From NCBI RefSeq assembly GCF_014641735.1, contig NZ_BMIH01000003.1, positions 186,001 to 250,000 on the forward strand: 64,000 bases of DNA, in the 5' to 3' direction. The notes under the pieces are model-generated. The model was not told the origin of the DNA and made no database searches. It was given only the letters and a program-made list of their open reading frames with translations. Shown piece after piece: positions 41,449-50,074 of the stretch; the stretch's first letter is position 1, and every line of letters begins with the position of its first letter. The translations under genes were made by a program, and so were the position numbers. Source of the stretch: Sphingomonas metalli (GTDB lineage Bacteria; Pseudomonadota; Alphaproteobacteria; Sphingomonadales; Sphingomonadaceae).

Positions 41449-43251
41449 CTATTTGCGCGCCATCCAGTCACGCAGCTTCTTCTCCAGCACCGGCATCGGC
41501 AGCGCCCCGGTGTCGAGGACCTCGGCATGGAAGGCGCGGGGATCGAAGGCACCGGCCTGCCGGGTCTGCGCCTCCGCCTTCAGCTTCAGGATCGTCAGCT
41601 GCCCGATCTTATAGGCGAGCGCTTGACCCGGGATGGCGATGTAGCGCTCGACCTCCGCCGTCGCGTCCGTCTTCCCCATAGGCGAGTTGGCGAGCATATA
41701 GGCGATCGCCTGATCGCGGCTCCAGCCCTTGGCATGGATGCCGCTGTCGACCACGAGCCGCATGGCGCGCAGCATCTCGTCGGACAGGCCGCCCATCCGC
41801 TGATAGGGATCGGTCTCCATGCCCACCGGCTTCCACAGGGTCTCGGCGTAGAGCGCCCAGCCCTCGACATAGGCGGTGTTGCCGCCGAACCGCATGAAGG
41901 CGGGCAGTGCCGCATTCTCCTGCGCCAGGCTGATCTGGAAATGATGCCCCGGCACCGCCTCGTGCAGGTAGAGCGTCTCCATCCCCCAGGTGTAGCGGGT
42001 CGGCAGGTCGTAGGTGTTGTAGTAGAAGATGCCCGGCCGCGATCCGTCTGGCGTACCCTGCTGGTACGAGCCGCCGGCATCGGTCTTGGCGCGATAGTCC
42101 GGCACCGGCCGGATCTCGAGCGGGGTCTTGGGGATCAGCGAGAACTGCTCGCGCACGCGCGCGTCGATCCGCTTGCCGATCGCCTCATAGCCCGCGCGCA
42201 GTTCGGCCGCCGTCTTCGGCTGGAACCTGGGATCGGTGCGCAGTTCGTCGAAGAATTGGGCCAGCGTGCCCTTGAACCCCACCGCGGCCTTCTGCGCCTC
42301 CATCTCGCGCGTGATCCGCGCCACTTCCGACAGGCCGAGGCTGTGCACCGCCTCCGCCTGGAGCGGCAGCGTCGTGTTCGCCTCGATGTCATAGGCGTAG
42401 AGCGCCGCGCCGCCCGGCAGGGCCGACAGGCCGACCGTATCGCGCGCTTTGGGCAGATACTCCGTCTTCAGGAAGTCGCGAAACTTGGTATGCGCCGGAA
42501 TGATGACATCGCGCACCTGCGCGGCATAGGCCGCCGTCAGCACCGCGCGCTCGGGCGCCGGGATGGAGTCGGGGAACATGGTGACCGGCGCGTAGAAGAC
42601 CGATCCCTCGACGCCCTGCGCGATCAGCGCGTCGAACTGCGCGATCATGTTGTTCACGACGAGCTTGGGCTGGACGACGCCCTTGGCCATCCCCTCGCGC
42701 ATCAGCTCGATCGCGCGATCGTAGAGGGCGGCATAGCCGGCGTTGCGCTTCAGATTGTTGCGATAGTCGGCCAGCGTCTTGAACGGTGCGCCGCCCTTGC
42801 CGCTGGCGAAGTCGGGATAGAAGGTCTGGAAGCCGCTGAAATGGTCTACCGGCATCAGCCGCGTCAGCGCCAGGATCTCCGGCGCGAAGCCGCGCAGCGC
42901 CACCTCGGTCTGATTGCGGAAGACGTCATAGGCGATTTGGTCGGTCGGGGTCAGCCTGGCGCGATCGATCGCCTTGAGCGCGGCGAGGTCCGCCTCCAGG
43001 TTGCGCTTGCTCAGCGCGGTGCGCGCGTCGGACAGATAGTCGCCGAACTGATCGGCGTAGCGCATGTCGCCCCGGAAGATCGCGCTGATCGGGTTCAGCT
43101 TCAGGTCGCGCTCGTCGCTGTCGTAGAACAGCCGCTTCAGCCGCGCATCCTCCGGCCCGTCGCCGGGCACGGGTGCGGGCGGCGGCAGCGCCTGGCCCAG
43201 CGCCGGCGTGGCGGTGGCGAGAAGCAGGGCGGAAAGCAGGATAGAACGCAT
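41449..43251 (-). CDS. DUF885 family exported protein (putative metallopeptidase)
   Basis: A 600-residue protein with a signal peptide (MRSILLSALLLATATPALG). The DUF885 core is visible: LYLHEAVPGHHFQISLAQE, a variant of the HExxH zinc-peptidase motif where HEAVPGHH carries three His/Glu ligands, followed by FGGNTAYVEGWALYAETLW and GLSDEMLRAMRLVVDSGIHA. These blocks suggest zinc peptidase activity like that of the M3/M2-related families, but the substrates of DUF885 proteins are unknown. C-terminal PGQALAYKIGQLTILKLK is also conserved in the family. It stands alone, divergent from the sulfur operon and convergent with tetR. Confidence 0.87.
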   Translation of the reverse strand: MRSILLSALLLATATPALGQALPPPAPVPGDGPEDARLKRLFYDSDERDLKLNPISAIFRGDMRYADQFGDYLSDARTALSKRNLEADLAALKAIDRARLTPTDQIAYDVFRNQTEVALRGFAPEILALTRLMPVDHFSGFQTFYPDFASGKGGAPFKTLADYRNNLKRNAGYAALYDRAIELMREGMAKGVVQPKLVVNNMIAQFDALIAQGVEGSVFYAPVTMFPDSIPAPERAVLTAAYAAQVRDVIIPAHTKFRDFLKTEYLPKARDTVGLSALPGGAALYAYDIEANTTLPLQAEAVHSLGLSEVARITREMEAQKAAVGFKGTLAQFFDELRTDPRFQPKTAAELRAGYEAIGKRIDARVREQFSLIPKTPLEIRPVPDYRAKTDAGGSYQQGTPDGSRPGIFYYNTYDLPTRYTWGMETLYLHEAVPGHHFQISLAQENAALPAFMRFGGNTAYVEGWALYAETLWKPVGMETDPYQRMGGLSDEMLRAMRLVVDSGIHAKGWSRDQAIAYMLANSPMGKTDATAEVERYIAIPGQALAYKIGQLTILKLKAEAQTRQAGAFDPRAFHAEVLDTGALPMPVLEKKLRDWMARK

Positions 43252-43381
43252 GGATATCCTTTGTCTGGAAAGCGGTTACGCGGCGTGCCTATCGCCTCGG
43301 ACGCCGGTGCGAAAGCAGGACTAGCGCCCTCCCAAGCTTATGTCGCTTTTGTCACGGCCGCGAAGCGCCCATCTGCTGGCC

Positions 43382-44173
43382 ATGGCGACGTTACTCGATC
43401 CCACGGAGCGCGGCCGGGTCATCCTGGTCGGCGCCGGGCCCGGCGATCCCGGCCTCCTCACCGTTCGCGCGGTGGAGGCGCTGAAATGCGCCGACATCGT
43501 CGTCCATGACGGGCTGATCGATCCGCGCGTCCTCGATCTCGCGCCGGCGACGGCGCAGCGGATCTCGGTCGCGAAGAGCCGCTCGAAGCACACGCTGCCG
43601 CAGGAGGCGATCAACGCCCTGATCGTGGCGCATGTCCGCACCGGCGCCCTGGTCGTCCGGCTCAAGGGCGGCGATCCCTTCATCTTCGGGCGGGGCGGCG
43701 AAGAGGTGGAGGCCGTGCGCGCTGCCGGCCTGCCCGTCGAGGTCATCCCGGGCGTGTCCGCTGCCCTAGGTTGCGCGGCGGAGGCGATGCTGCCCCTCAC
43801 CCATCGCGATCACAGCTCGGCGGTGTCGTTCGTCGCGGGCCAGTGCAAGGGCCTGTCCGATCAGGACTGGTCGGGGCTCGCCGGTCAGGGTCGCACGCTG
43901 GTGATCTACATGGGCGTCGCGACCGCGTCCGACATCGCGGACAAGCTGATGGCGGACGGCGTCGCTCCCGACATGCCGGTCGCGGTGCTCGAGAAGGGCA
44001 CGCTCGATGGCCACCGTGCGCTGCGCACGCTGCTGGCCGACCTCGGCCCGATGGTGACGCGCGAGAAGGTGCAGAGCCCCGCGATCATCGTCGTGGGCGA
44101 GGTGGTCATGCTGTCCGACGCCCAGGACCGGCTCGGCCGCTGGGCGCGCGTCGCGGAGGGGCTGTCGGCATGA
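43382..44173 (+). CDS. cobA: uroporphyrinogen-III C-methyltransferase (SUMT)
   Basis: A 263-residue SAM-dependent methyltransferase that makes precorrin-2, the precursor of siroheme used by the sulfite reductase two genes downstream. Motifs are VILVGAGPGDPGLLTVRAVE, VVHDGLI, VRLKGGDPFIFGRGGEE and VEVIPGVSAALGCAAEA, with EKGTLDGHRALRT and VVGEVV at the C-terminus. No CysG dehydrogenase/ferrochelatase domain is fused. The start at 43382 gives MATLLDPTERGRVIL; an upstream ATG at 43340 would add 14 residues and has no better ribosome site. Its TGA overlaps the ATG of the DUF2849 gene (ATGA). First gene of the sulfur-assimilation operon. Confidence 0.92.
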   Translation: MATLLDPTERGRVILVGAGPGDPGLLTVRAVEALKCADIVVHDGLIDPRVLDLAPATAQRISVAKSRSKHTLPQEAINALIVAHVRTGALVVRLKGGDPFIFGRGGEEVEAVRAAGLPVEVIPGVSAALGCAAEAMLPLTHRDHSSAVSFVAGQCKGLSDQDWSGLAGQGRTLVIYMGVATASDIADKLMADGVAPDMPVAVLEKGTLDGHRALRTLLADLGPMVTREKVQSPAIIVVGEVVMLSDAQDRLGRWARVAEGLSA

Positions 44174-44466
44174 AGATCCTGACCGGCAACGATCTTCCCA
44201 CCGGCGACGTGACCTGGTGGACCGGCTCCGGCTGGTCGCGCCATATCGAGGATGCGGTGGACGTCGGCGACCATGGCGAGGCGATCGCCCGCGCCGAAGA
44301 GGGCGCAAGGCGGGTCAACGTCCCCTATGTGATCGAGGCGACGGCCGGCCCGGATGGCCCGCGCCCCGCCCATATCAAGGACCGCATCCGTGCGCTCGGT
44401 CCGACCGTGCGACCCGACCTGACGCTGAAGCCAGCCGATCCGCACGCCGGCGGCTGGGTCATATGA
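44170..44466 (+). CDS. DUF2849 family protein
   Basis: A 98-residue small protein. MKILTGNDLPTGDVTWWTGS is the typical N-terminus of DUF2849, followed by EEGARRVNVPYVIEA and a short acidic/basic tail. The family is found between SUMT and sulfite reductase genes in Alphaproteobacteria, and its role is unknown. The conserved Trp pair and genomic linkage suggest a sulfite-reductase accessory (inference). The start is translationally coupled to cobA by a 4-base overlap. About 150 bp containing a GC-rich palindromic repeat separates it from the sulfite reductase gene. Confidence 0.85.
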   Translation: MKILTGNDLPTGDVTWWTGSGWSRHIEDAVDVGDHGEAIARAEEGARRVNVPYVIEATAGPDGPRPAHIKDRIRALGPTVRPDLTLKPADPHAGGWVI

Positions 44467-44473
44467 TGTGCAA

Positions 44474-44611
44474 TCAAAGCTCCTCCCCGGCACGGGGAGG
44501 GGGACCGCGCCCGAAGGGCGTGGTGGAGGGGGATCGGCCCCAGGCGCACCATGCGTGGAGTTACCCCTCCACCATGCTGCGCATGGTCCCCGTCTCCGCT
44601 TCGGGCAGGAT
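44474..44611. repeat. GC-rich palindromic repeat inside the sulfur operon
   Basis: The region contains the CTCCCCGGCACGGGGAG hairpin, GGTGGAGGGGG paired with CCCCTCCACCA, and an ACCATGCGTGG / CCATGCTGCGCATGG set. It looks like another dispersed intergenic repeat type of sphingomonads. It sits between the DUF2849 and sulfite-reductase genes and could lower readthrough or stabilise the upstream mRNA. Confidence 0.5.
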
Positions 44612-44617
44612 GTTCTG

Positions 44618-46243
44618 ATGTACCAATACGACCAGTATGACCAGTCGATCGTCGACGCCCGCGTCGAGGAGTTCCGCGACCAGGTCGCACGCCGCCTCTC
44701 CGGCCAGTTGACCGAGGACCAGTTCAAGCCGCTGCGCCTGATGAACGGCCTCTATCTCCAGTTGCACGCCTATATGCTGCGCGTCGCCATCCCCTATGGC
44801 ACGCTGTCGTCGCGGCAGATGCGAACGCTCGCCTCGATCGCCCGCGACTATGACCGCGGCTACGGCCATTTCACCACCCGCCAGAACCTGCAGTTCAACT
44901 GGATCAGGCTGGAGGATACGCCGGCCATTCTCGCCCGGCTCGCCGCAGTGCAGATGCATGCCATCCAGACCAGCGGCAACTGCATCCGCAACATTTCGTC
45001 GGACCAGTTCGCCGGCGCGGCCGCCGACGAGCTGGTCGACCCGCGTCCCTATGCCGAGCTGCTGCGGCAATGGTCGACCTTTCACCCCGAATTCACCTAT
45101 CTGCCCCGCAAGTTCAAGATCGCGGTGATCGCCGCCGAGGAGGATCGCGCGGCGATGCGGCTGCACGATATCGGCCTTCGGCTGGTGCGGCGCGACGGCG
45201 TGATCGGGGCGGAGGTCTATGTCGGCGGCGGCATGGGCCGCACCCCAATGATCGCGCCGCTGATCCGCGACTTCGTGCCCGCCACCGAGCTGATGAGCTA
45301 TCTCGAGGCGGCGCTGCGCGTCTACAATCGCTACGGCCGGCGCGACAACATCTACAAGGCGCGGATCAAGATCCTCGTCCACGAGATCGGCGCGGACGAA
45401 TATCGCCGTCAGGTCGAGGAGGAATTCGCGCATGTTCGCACGCTGGGCATCGACCCGCCGGCGGCCGAGCTCGACCGGATCGCAGCGATGTTCGCGCCGC
45501 CCGCCTTCGCCGAAGACGCGCCCGAAGGCGTGGACCGCAGCGATCCCGACTTCGCCGTCTGGCTCGACCAGAATGTCCGCCCGCATCGCCAGCCGGGCCA
45601 TAGCGTCGTCACGATCAGCCTGAAGCCGATCGGCGGCATTCCTGGCGACGCCTCTGCGGAGCAGATCGACTGCGTCGCCGATCTGGCCGAACGCTATTCC
45701 TTCGACGAGATCCGCGTCACCCATGCGCAGAATCTCGTCCTGCCGCATGTCCGGCAGGCGGATCTCCATGCCGTCTGGTCGGCGCTGCGCGAGGCCGGGC
45801 TGGCGGAGGCCAATCTCGATCTCGTGACCGACATCATCGCCTGCCCCGGCCTCGACTATTGCAGCCTCGCCAATGCGCGGTCGATTCCGCTCGCGCAGAA
45901 GCTGGCGGTGCGCCTCGCGCCGCGGCAGCATGATTTGGGCGAGCTCAAGGTGAAGATCTCGGGCTGCATCAACGCATGCGGCCATCACCATGCCGGCCAT
46001 ATCGGCATCCTCGGCGTCGACAAGAAGGGGACGGAGAACTACCAGCTCTCCTTCGGCGGCTCGGGCGCGGAGGATGTCAGCCTGGGCAAGATCACCGGTC
46101 CCGGCTTCGACGAGGACGGCGTGGTGGAGGCGATCGATCGCGCCACCCGGACCTATGTCGCCCTGCGCGAGGAGGGCGAGCGGTTCCTCGACACCTATCG
46201 TCGTGTCGGCATGCAGCCGTTCAAGGAGGCGATCTATGGCTGA
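44618..46243 (+). CDS. cysI: siroheme-dependent nitrite/sulfite reductase (sulfite reductase hemoprotein type)
   Basis: A 541-residue siroheme/4Fe-4S reductase. The coupled cluster ligands are Cys409 and Cys415 (ACPGLDYCSLAN) and Cys450 and Cys454 (SGCINACGHHHAG). The siroheme-binding regions include HFTTRQNLQFNWI and TSGNCIRNISSDQFAG. Neighbouring SUMT, DUF934 and cysH genes identify it as an assimilatory sulfite reductase that reduces sulfite to sulfide with six electrons. No flavoprotein subunit (CysJ) is nearby, so the electron donor may be a ferredoxin. The ATG at 44618 begins MYQYDQYDQSIVDARVEE. It overlaps the next gene by 8 bases. Confidence 0.9.
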   Translation: MYQYDQYDQSIVDARVEEFRDQVARRLSGQLTEDQFKPLRLMNGLYLQLHAYMLRVAIPYGTLSSRQMRTLASIARDYDRGYGHFTTRQNLQFNWIRLEDTPAILARLAAVQMHAIQTSGNCIRNISSDQFAGAAADELVDPRPYAELLRQWSTFHPEFTYLPRKFKIAVIAAEEDRAAMRLHDIGLRLVRRDGVIGAEVYVGGGMGRTPMIAPLIRDFVPATELMSYLEAALRVYNRYGRRDNIYKARIKILVHEIGADEYRRQVEEEFAHVRTLGIDPPAAELDRIAAMFAPPAFAEDAPEGVDRSDPDFAVWLDQNVRPHRQPGHSVVTISLKPIGGIPGDASAEQIDCVADLAERYSFDEIRVTHAQNLVLPHVRQADLHAVWSALREAGLAEANLDLVTDIIACPGLDYCSLANARSIPLAQKLAVRLAPRQHDLGELKVKISGCINACGHHHAGHIGILGVDKKGTENYQLSFGGSGAEDVSLGKITGPGFDEDGVVEAIDRATRTYVALREEGERFLDTYRRVGMQPFKEAIYG

Positions 46244-46667
46244 TACGGTGCTGCGCTTCCGCGACGACGCCGCGCACGAGGAGCCGGCGATCACGCTCGA
46301 TGCCTTTCTCGTCCAGCAGACCAACGCCACCGCCGTGCGGCTGGAGGCCGGCGACGATGCGCGCGCGCTCCTGCCCCATCTCGATCGGCTGGCGCTGGTC
46401 GAGGTGAGCTTTCCGACCTTTCGGGACGGCCGCGGCTATTCGGCGGCGCGCATCCTGCGCGAGGCGGGCTATGAGGGCGAATTGCGCGCGGAGGGCGACG
46501 TCCTCGTCGACCAGCTGCCGCTGATGCGGCGCTGCGGCTTCGACAGCTTCGCCCCGCAGGCGGAGATCGACGCGGCGGCCCTGGAACGGAGCCTCGATCG
46601 CTATGACTATCGCTATCAGGGCGCGGCCGACGCGGCCGTCCCCGTCTGGAAATTGCGCCATGGGTGA
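46236..46667 (+). CDS. DUF934 family protein (sulfite reductase-associated)
   Basis: A 143-residue protein. It matches DUF934 through LALVEVSFPTFRDGRGYSAARILREAGYEG and LMRRCGFDSFAPQ. These proteins are consistently encoded between sulfite reductase and cysH in Proteobacteria. They are often annotated as sulfite-reductase-associated, with an oxidoreductase role suggested but not proven. No cofactor motif is visible here. The gene overlaps the end of the reductase by 8 bases and its own end overlaps cysH by 8, which indicates tight operon translation. A start at 46236 (MADTVLRFRDDAAHEE) is supported by that overlap. Confidence 0.88.
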   Translation: MADTVLRFRDDAAHEEPAITLDAFLVQQTNATAVRLEAGDDARALLPHLDRLALVEVSFPTFRDGRGYSAARILREAGYEGELRAEGDVLVDQLPLMRRCGFDSFAPQAEIDAAALERSLDRYDYRYQGAADAAVPVWKLRHG

Positions 46668-47418
46668 ACCCTTGCGGCAGATCGACCTGATCGACGTCAC
46701 TCCGGCCTTCTCCGCCGAGGACGCCGCGGCACTGGAGGCCCGCTTCGCCGGCGTCCCGGCGCCCGAGATGCTGCGGACGCTGCTGACGGGCGAGCTGGCC
46801 GGGCGTATCGCCTCCGTCTCCTCTTTCGGTGCGGAGTCGGCGGTGCTGCTCCACATGGTCTCGGCCATCGACCCGGACGTGCCGGTGATCTTCACCAACA
46901 CGCAGAAGATGTTCGGCGAGACCCTCGCCTATCGCGACGAGCTGTCCGAGCGGCTGGGGCTCACCGACCTGCGCGTCTTCCGTCCCGATCCGCGCCTGCT
47001 GGCGGCGAAGGACAAGACCGGCCTGCGCTGGTCGTACGACCCGGACGGATGCTGCGAGCTGCGCAAGGTCGAGCCGCTGGCGCGCGCCCTGGCGCCGTTC
47101 GATGCCTGGATCTCGGGGCGCAAAGGCTTCCAGTCGGGCACCCGCCTGGCCCTGCCGCGCTTCGAGATCGATCAGGGCCGGCTCAAGATCAACCCGCTCG
47201 CCGACTGGAAGAAGGCCGATCTCGACGCCTATTTCGCGGCGCACGACCTTCCCCGCCACCCGCTCGAGGCGCAGGGCTATCTGTCGATCGGCTGCGCGCC
47301 CTGCACCAGCAAGGTGCGCCCCGGCGAAGACCCCCGCGCCGGTCGCTGGCGCGGCTGGGACAAGGTGGAATGCGGTATCCACCAGCCGGTGACGCCGGGC
47401 GAGGATCCGATCTTCTGA
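46660..47418 (+). CDS. cysH: assimilatory APS/PAPS reductase
   Basis: A 252-residue enzyme that reduces adenylyl sulfate (or phosphoadenylyl sulfate) to sulfite with thioredoxin. The PP-motif is SVSSFGAES near residue 52. The 4Fe-4S cysteines typical of the APS-reductase branch are present: Cys131-Cys132 (DGCCELRK) and Cys212/Cys215 (GCAPCTSK). The C-terminal ECGIHQP segment carries the catalytic Cys. The four cluster cysteines indicate APS as substrate, as in plants and Pseudomonas, rather than E. coli-type PAPS. It overlaps DUF934 by 8 bases and is the last gene of the operon, followed by a stem-loop. Confidence 0.9.
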   Translation: MGEPLRQIDLIDVTPAFSAEDAAALEARFAGVPAPEMLRTLLTGELAGRIASVSSFGAESAVLLHMVSAIDPDVPVIFTNTQKMFGETLAYRDELSERLGLTDLRVFRPDPRLLAAKDKTGLRWSYDPDGCCELRKVEPLARALAPFDAWISGRKGFQSGTRLALPRFEIDQGRLKINPLADWKKADLDAYFAAHDLPRHPLEAQGYLSIGCAPCTSKVRPGEDPRAGRWRGWDKVECGIHQPVTPGEDPIF

Positions 47419-47430
47419 TCGCGTTTCCGG

Positions 47431-47459
47431 CGAACGGACCTGCGCCGTTCGCCGGAGGC
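47431..47459. terminator. stem-loop between convergent cysH and beta-barrel genes
   Basis: CCGGCGAACG and CGTTCGCCGG form a perfect 10-bp stem around an 8-9-nt loop. No T-run follows, so the strength is uncertain. It lies between two convergent genes. Confidence 0.5.
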
Positions 47460-47464
47460 GTGCC

Positions 47465-48163
47465 TCAGAACCGATAGCCGATCGAGGTCATCAGGATCGG
47501 ATAGACCTTGTACTTGTCGACATCGTCCTGAAGGCTGCGGCGCTCGTCTTCGAGGCTCGCGCGGAAGTTGGGATCGTTGCGCAGCGTTCCGGTCGAGGTG
47601 AACTCGCGGATCCGCACCGCGCCCTGGAACAGCGCGCCCGCCTCGAAGCCGAACATGAAGCCGCGGCGGTTGCCGCCGCTCCAGCCGAGCGTCAGCGCCG
47701 GCGCGAACTTCTTCACCTCGGCGCGGCCGGACAAGGTGCCGACCTGCGCGGCGGTATAGGTCTCGCCGCCCACCTCGATCGTGCTCTGGCCGTTCGAAAG
47801 CTCGGCATCGAGCCCGGCATTGCTGCGGTTGGCGCGCGCGCCGCCGGAGATGCGGAACGAGCCGCCGAACGGGTAGATGTCGACCATCCCGCCGAACGAC
47901 TTCAGCCGCAGCTTGGCATCATAATCGGTGTCGTCCGACGAGGCGCTGCCGTTGATGCTCAGGAAGGTTGCGCTGCCGCGGATGCCGATATGGTCGTTGA
48001 TGCGGAAGCCCAGCTCGGGCCCGATCCCCAGCGTGCCGCCGACGATCGCCGCGGTGACGGTGGAGCGGGGCCCGCTATCCTCCGCCGCCCGCTCCTGCGC
48101 CGCGACCGGTGCCGCAAGCGCAACGATCCCCACCACCGCAAGCGCGATGTTCGTCTTCGTCAT
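47465..48163 (-). CDS. outer-membrane beta-barrel domain protein
   Basis: A 232-residue protein that begins MTKTNIALAVVGIVALAAPVAAQ (signal peptide). Its remaining sequence alternates hydrophobic and polar residues and ends VYPILMTSIGYRF with the terminal aromatic residue of outer-membrane barrels. Internal segments SGGARANRSNAG, APALTLGWSGGNRRGFMFGFE and AELSNGQ look like strands and loops of an 8-stranded barrel (OmpW/OmpA-barrel-like). No specific ligand or role is suggested by the neighbours. The start at 48163 has a GGACAGAC region before the ATG. It is convergent with cysH. The strand prediction is by pattern only. Confidence 0.72.
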   Translation of the reverse strand: MTKTNIALAVVGIVALAAPVAAQERAAEDSGPRSTVTAAIVGGTLGIGPELGFRINDHIGIRGSATFLSINGSASSDDTDYDAKLRLKSFGGMVDIYPFGGSFRISGGARANRSNAGLDAELSNGQSTIEVGGETYTAAQVGTLSGRAEVKKFAPALTLGWSGGNRRGFMFGFEAGALFQGAVRIREFTSTGTLRNDPNFRASLEDERRSLQDDVDKYKVYPILMTSIGYRF

Positions 48164-48268
48164 AGTCTGTCCTTTCCCCCGCCGGGGCGACCCCCCGCCC
48201 CGGCCTGTCGAAACGCCCGCCCGAGGGGCGACCGCTGCGCACGGCCATGCAATGCCGTTGGGGCGCGC

Positions 48269-48292
48269 GTCATGATCCATTTGGATGATGAC
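48269..48292. promoter_or_regulatory. near-perfect inverted repeat upstream of the beta-barrel gene
   Basis: GTCATGATCCA (48269-48279) and TGGATGATGAC (48282-48292) pair at 10 of 11 positions with a 2-nt spacer. It lies 106 bp before the beta-barrel gene and 38 bp after the ETF-QO stop on the same strand. It could be an operator or part of the ETF-QO 3' end. Confidence 0.35.
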
Positions 48293-48297
48293 AGGCG

Positions 48298-48316
48298 GAA
48301 CGGCATCGCGCCGTTC
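48298..48316 (-). terminator. stem-loop after the ETF-QO gene
   Basis: GAACGGC / GCCGTTC arms (7 bp, perfect) surround a 5-nt loop, 13 bases after the ETF-QO stop. No T-run is seen. Confidence 0.4.
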
Positions 48317-48329
48317 GCGCGGGGAAAAC

Positions 48330-49985
48330 TCACATATTCGGGTAGTTGGGACCCCCGCCACCCTCGGGCACCACCCAGTTGATATTCTGTGTCGGGTCCT
48401 TGATGTCGCAGGTCTTGCAGTGGACGCAGTTCTGCGCGTTGATCACGAACTTCGGATCGCCCTCCTCCACCCCGACGACCTCATAGACCCCCGCCGGGCA
48501 GTAGCGCTGCGCGGGCTCGTCGTAGAGCGGCAGGTTATGCTCGATCGGGATCGAGGGATCGCGCAGCGTCAGATGGACCGGCTGATCCTCTTCGTGGTTG
48601 GTGTTCGACAGGAACACCGACGACAGCCGGTCGAAGGTCAGCACGCCGTCGGCCTTCGGATAGACCGGCGGCTTGACGAGATCCTTGCGCCACAGCGTCT
48701 CGTTGTCGGGATGGTGGTGCAGGGTGAAGGGCATCTTCAGCCCGAAATGCTCCAGCCACATGGTGATGCCCGACAGGCCCGACCCCATGAAGTCGCCGAA
48801 CTTCTTGACCAGCGGCACGACGTTGCGGACGACCGACAGCTCCTTCTTCAACCAGCTCGTTTCGAACGCCGCCGGATAGGCGGACAGCTCGTCCCCCTCA
48901 CGTCCTGCCTGGATCGCCTCGAACGCCGCGTCCGCCGCCATCATCGCCGACTTCTGCGCCCCATGCGTGCCCTTGATCCGCGGCACGTTGAGGAAGCCCG
49001 CCGAGCAGCCGATCAGCGCACCACCCGGGAAGACCAGCTTGGGAATCGACTGGAGCCCGCCGTCATTGATCGCGCGGGCGCCGTAGGAGACGCGCTTGCC
49101 GCCCGCGAGCAGCTCGGCGATCGCCGGATGCGTCTTCCATTTCTGCATTTCCTGGAAGGGCGACAGATAGGGGTTGGTATAGCCCAGCCACGTCACGAAC
49201 CCGATCGACACCTGCCCGTTCGCCTGATGATAGATCCAGCCGCCGCCATTGGCATCGTCGCCCAGCGGCCAGCCTTGCGTATGGATCACCTTGCCCGGCA
49301 CATGCTTTGCCGGATCGATGTCCCACAGCTCCTTTACGCCCAGGCCATAGACCTGCGGATCGCTGTCTGCGGCGAGGTCGAAGGTGCGGATCAGCTCCTT
49401 GGTCAGGTGGCCGCGCACCCCTTCGGCGAAGAAGGTATATTTGGCGTGCAGCTCCAGCCCCGGCTGCCAGTCGGGCTTGTGTGTGCCGTCGCGCGCCACG
49501 CCCATGTCGCCGGTGGCGACGCCCTTCACCCGCCCGTCCTCATGGAACAGGATCTCGGCCGCGGCGAAGCCCGGGAAGATCTCCACCCCCAGCGCCTCGG
49601 CCCGCCCCGCCAGCCAGCGGCACAGATTGCCGAGCGAGCCGGTATAGGTGCCCTTGTTGTGGAGGAAGGGCGGCGTCCAGAGATGCGGCAGGTTGAACTT
49701 GCGCTTCGCCGTCAGCACCCAGTGATGGTTCTGCGTCACCGGCGTCTCGGCCAGCGGGCAGTCGCTGTCGCGCCAGTCGGGGATCAGCTCGTCGAGCGCG
49801 CGCGGATCGATCACCGCACCCGACAGGATGTGGGCGCCGACCTCCGAACCCTTTTCCAGCACACAGACCGACAGCTCCGCCCCGGCCTGTTCGGCGCGCT
49901 GTTTCAGGCGGATCGCCGCGGACAGGCCCGCCGGCCCCGCCCCCACGATGACCACGTCATAGGGCATCGATTCGCGCTCGCTCAT
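48330..49985 (-). CDS. electron transfer flavoprotein-ubiquinone oxidoreductase (ETF-QO)
   Basis: A 551-residue membrane-associated flavoprotein that passes electrons from reduced ETF to ubiquinone, serving the acyl-CoA dehydrogenases. The N-terminal FAD motif is VVIVGAGPAGLSAAIRL (about residues 10-26). The quinone/membrane region includes GSDPQVYGLGVKELWDI and PGGALIGCSAGFLNVPRIKG. The C-terminal 4Fe-4S domain has CVHCKTCDIKDPTQNINWVV. The ATG at 49985 is chosen because GGAGAG lies just upstream. It stands alone and is divergent from the UDG-like gene across a palindrome. It links functionally to the fad cluster at 5.5-10.9 kb. Confidence 0.95.
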   Translation of the reverse strand: MSERESMPYDVVIVGAGPAGLSAAIRLKQRAEQAGAELSVCVLEKGSEVGAHILSGAVIDPRALDELIPDWRDSDCPLAETPVTQNHHWVLTAKRKFNLPHLWTPPFLHNKGTYTGSLGNLCRWLAGRAEALGVEIFPGFAAAEILFHEDGRVKGVATGDMGVARDGTHKPDWQPGLELHAKYTFFAEGVRGHLTKELIRTFDLAADSDPQVYGLGVKELWDIDPAKHVPGKVIHTQGWPLGDDANGGGWIYHQANGQVSIGFVTWLGYTNPYLSPFQEMQKWKTHPAIAELLAGGKRVSYGARAINDGGLQSIPKLVFPGGALIGCSAGFLNVPRIKGTHGAQKSAMMAADAAFEAIQAGREGDELSAYPAAFETSWLKKELSVVRNVVPLVKKFGDFMGSGLSGITMWLEHFGLKMPFTLHHHPDNETLWRKDLVKPPVYPKADGVLTFDRLSSVFLSNTNHEEDQPVHLTLRDPSIPIEHNLPLYDEPAQRYCPAGVYEVVGVEEGDPKFVINAQNCVHCKTCDIKDPTQNINWVVPEGGGGPNYPNM

Positions 49986-50074
49986 CACACTCTCCAACCA
50001 GGCCGTAGCGTCACCGGCGGATCACTCCGCCGGGCGCGGGCCGCTGTCCGTCTGTCCCGATCGGCAGTCCGCCA

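Noticed and set aside
44468-44617. N-terminal extension of the sulfite reductase frame
   Set aside because: The extra 50 codons lie in a palindromic intergenic repeat. Family alignment begins at MYQYDQYDQ (44618).
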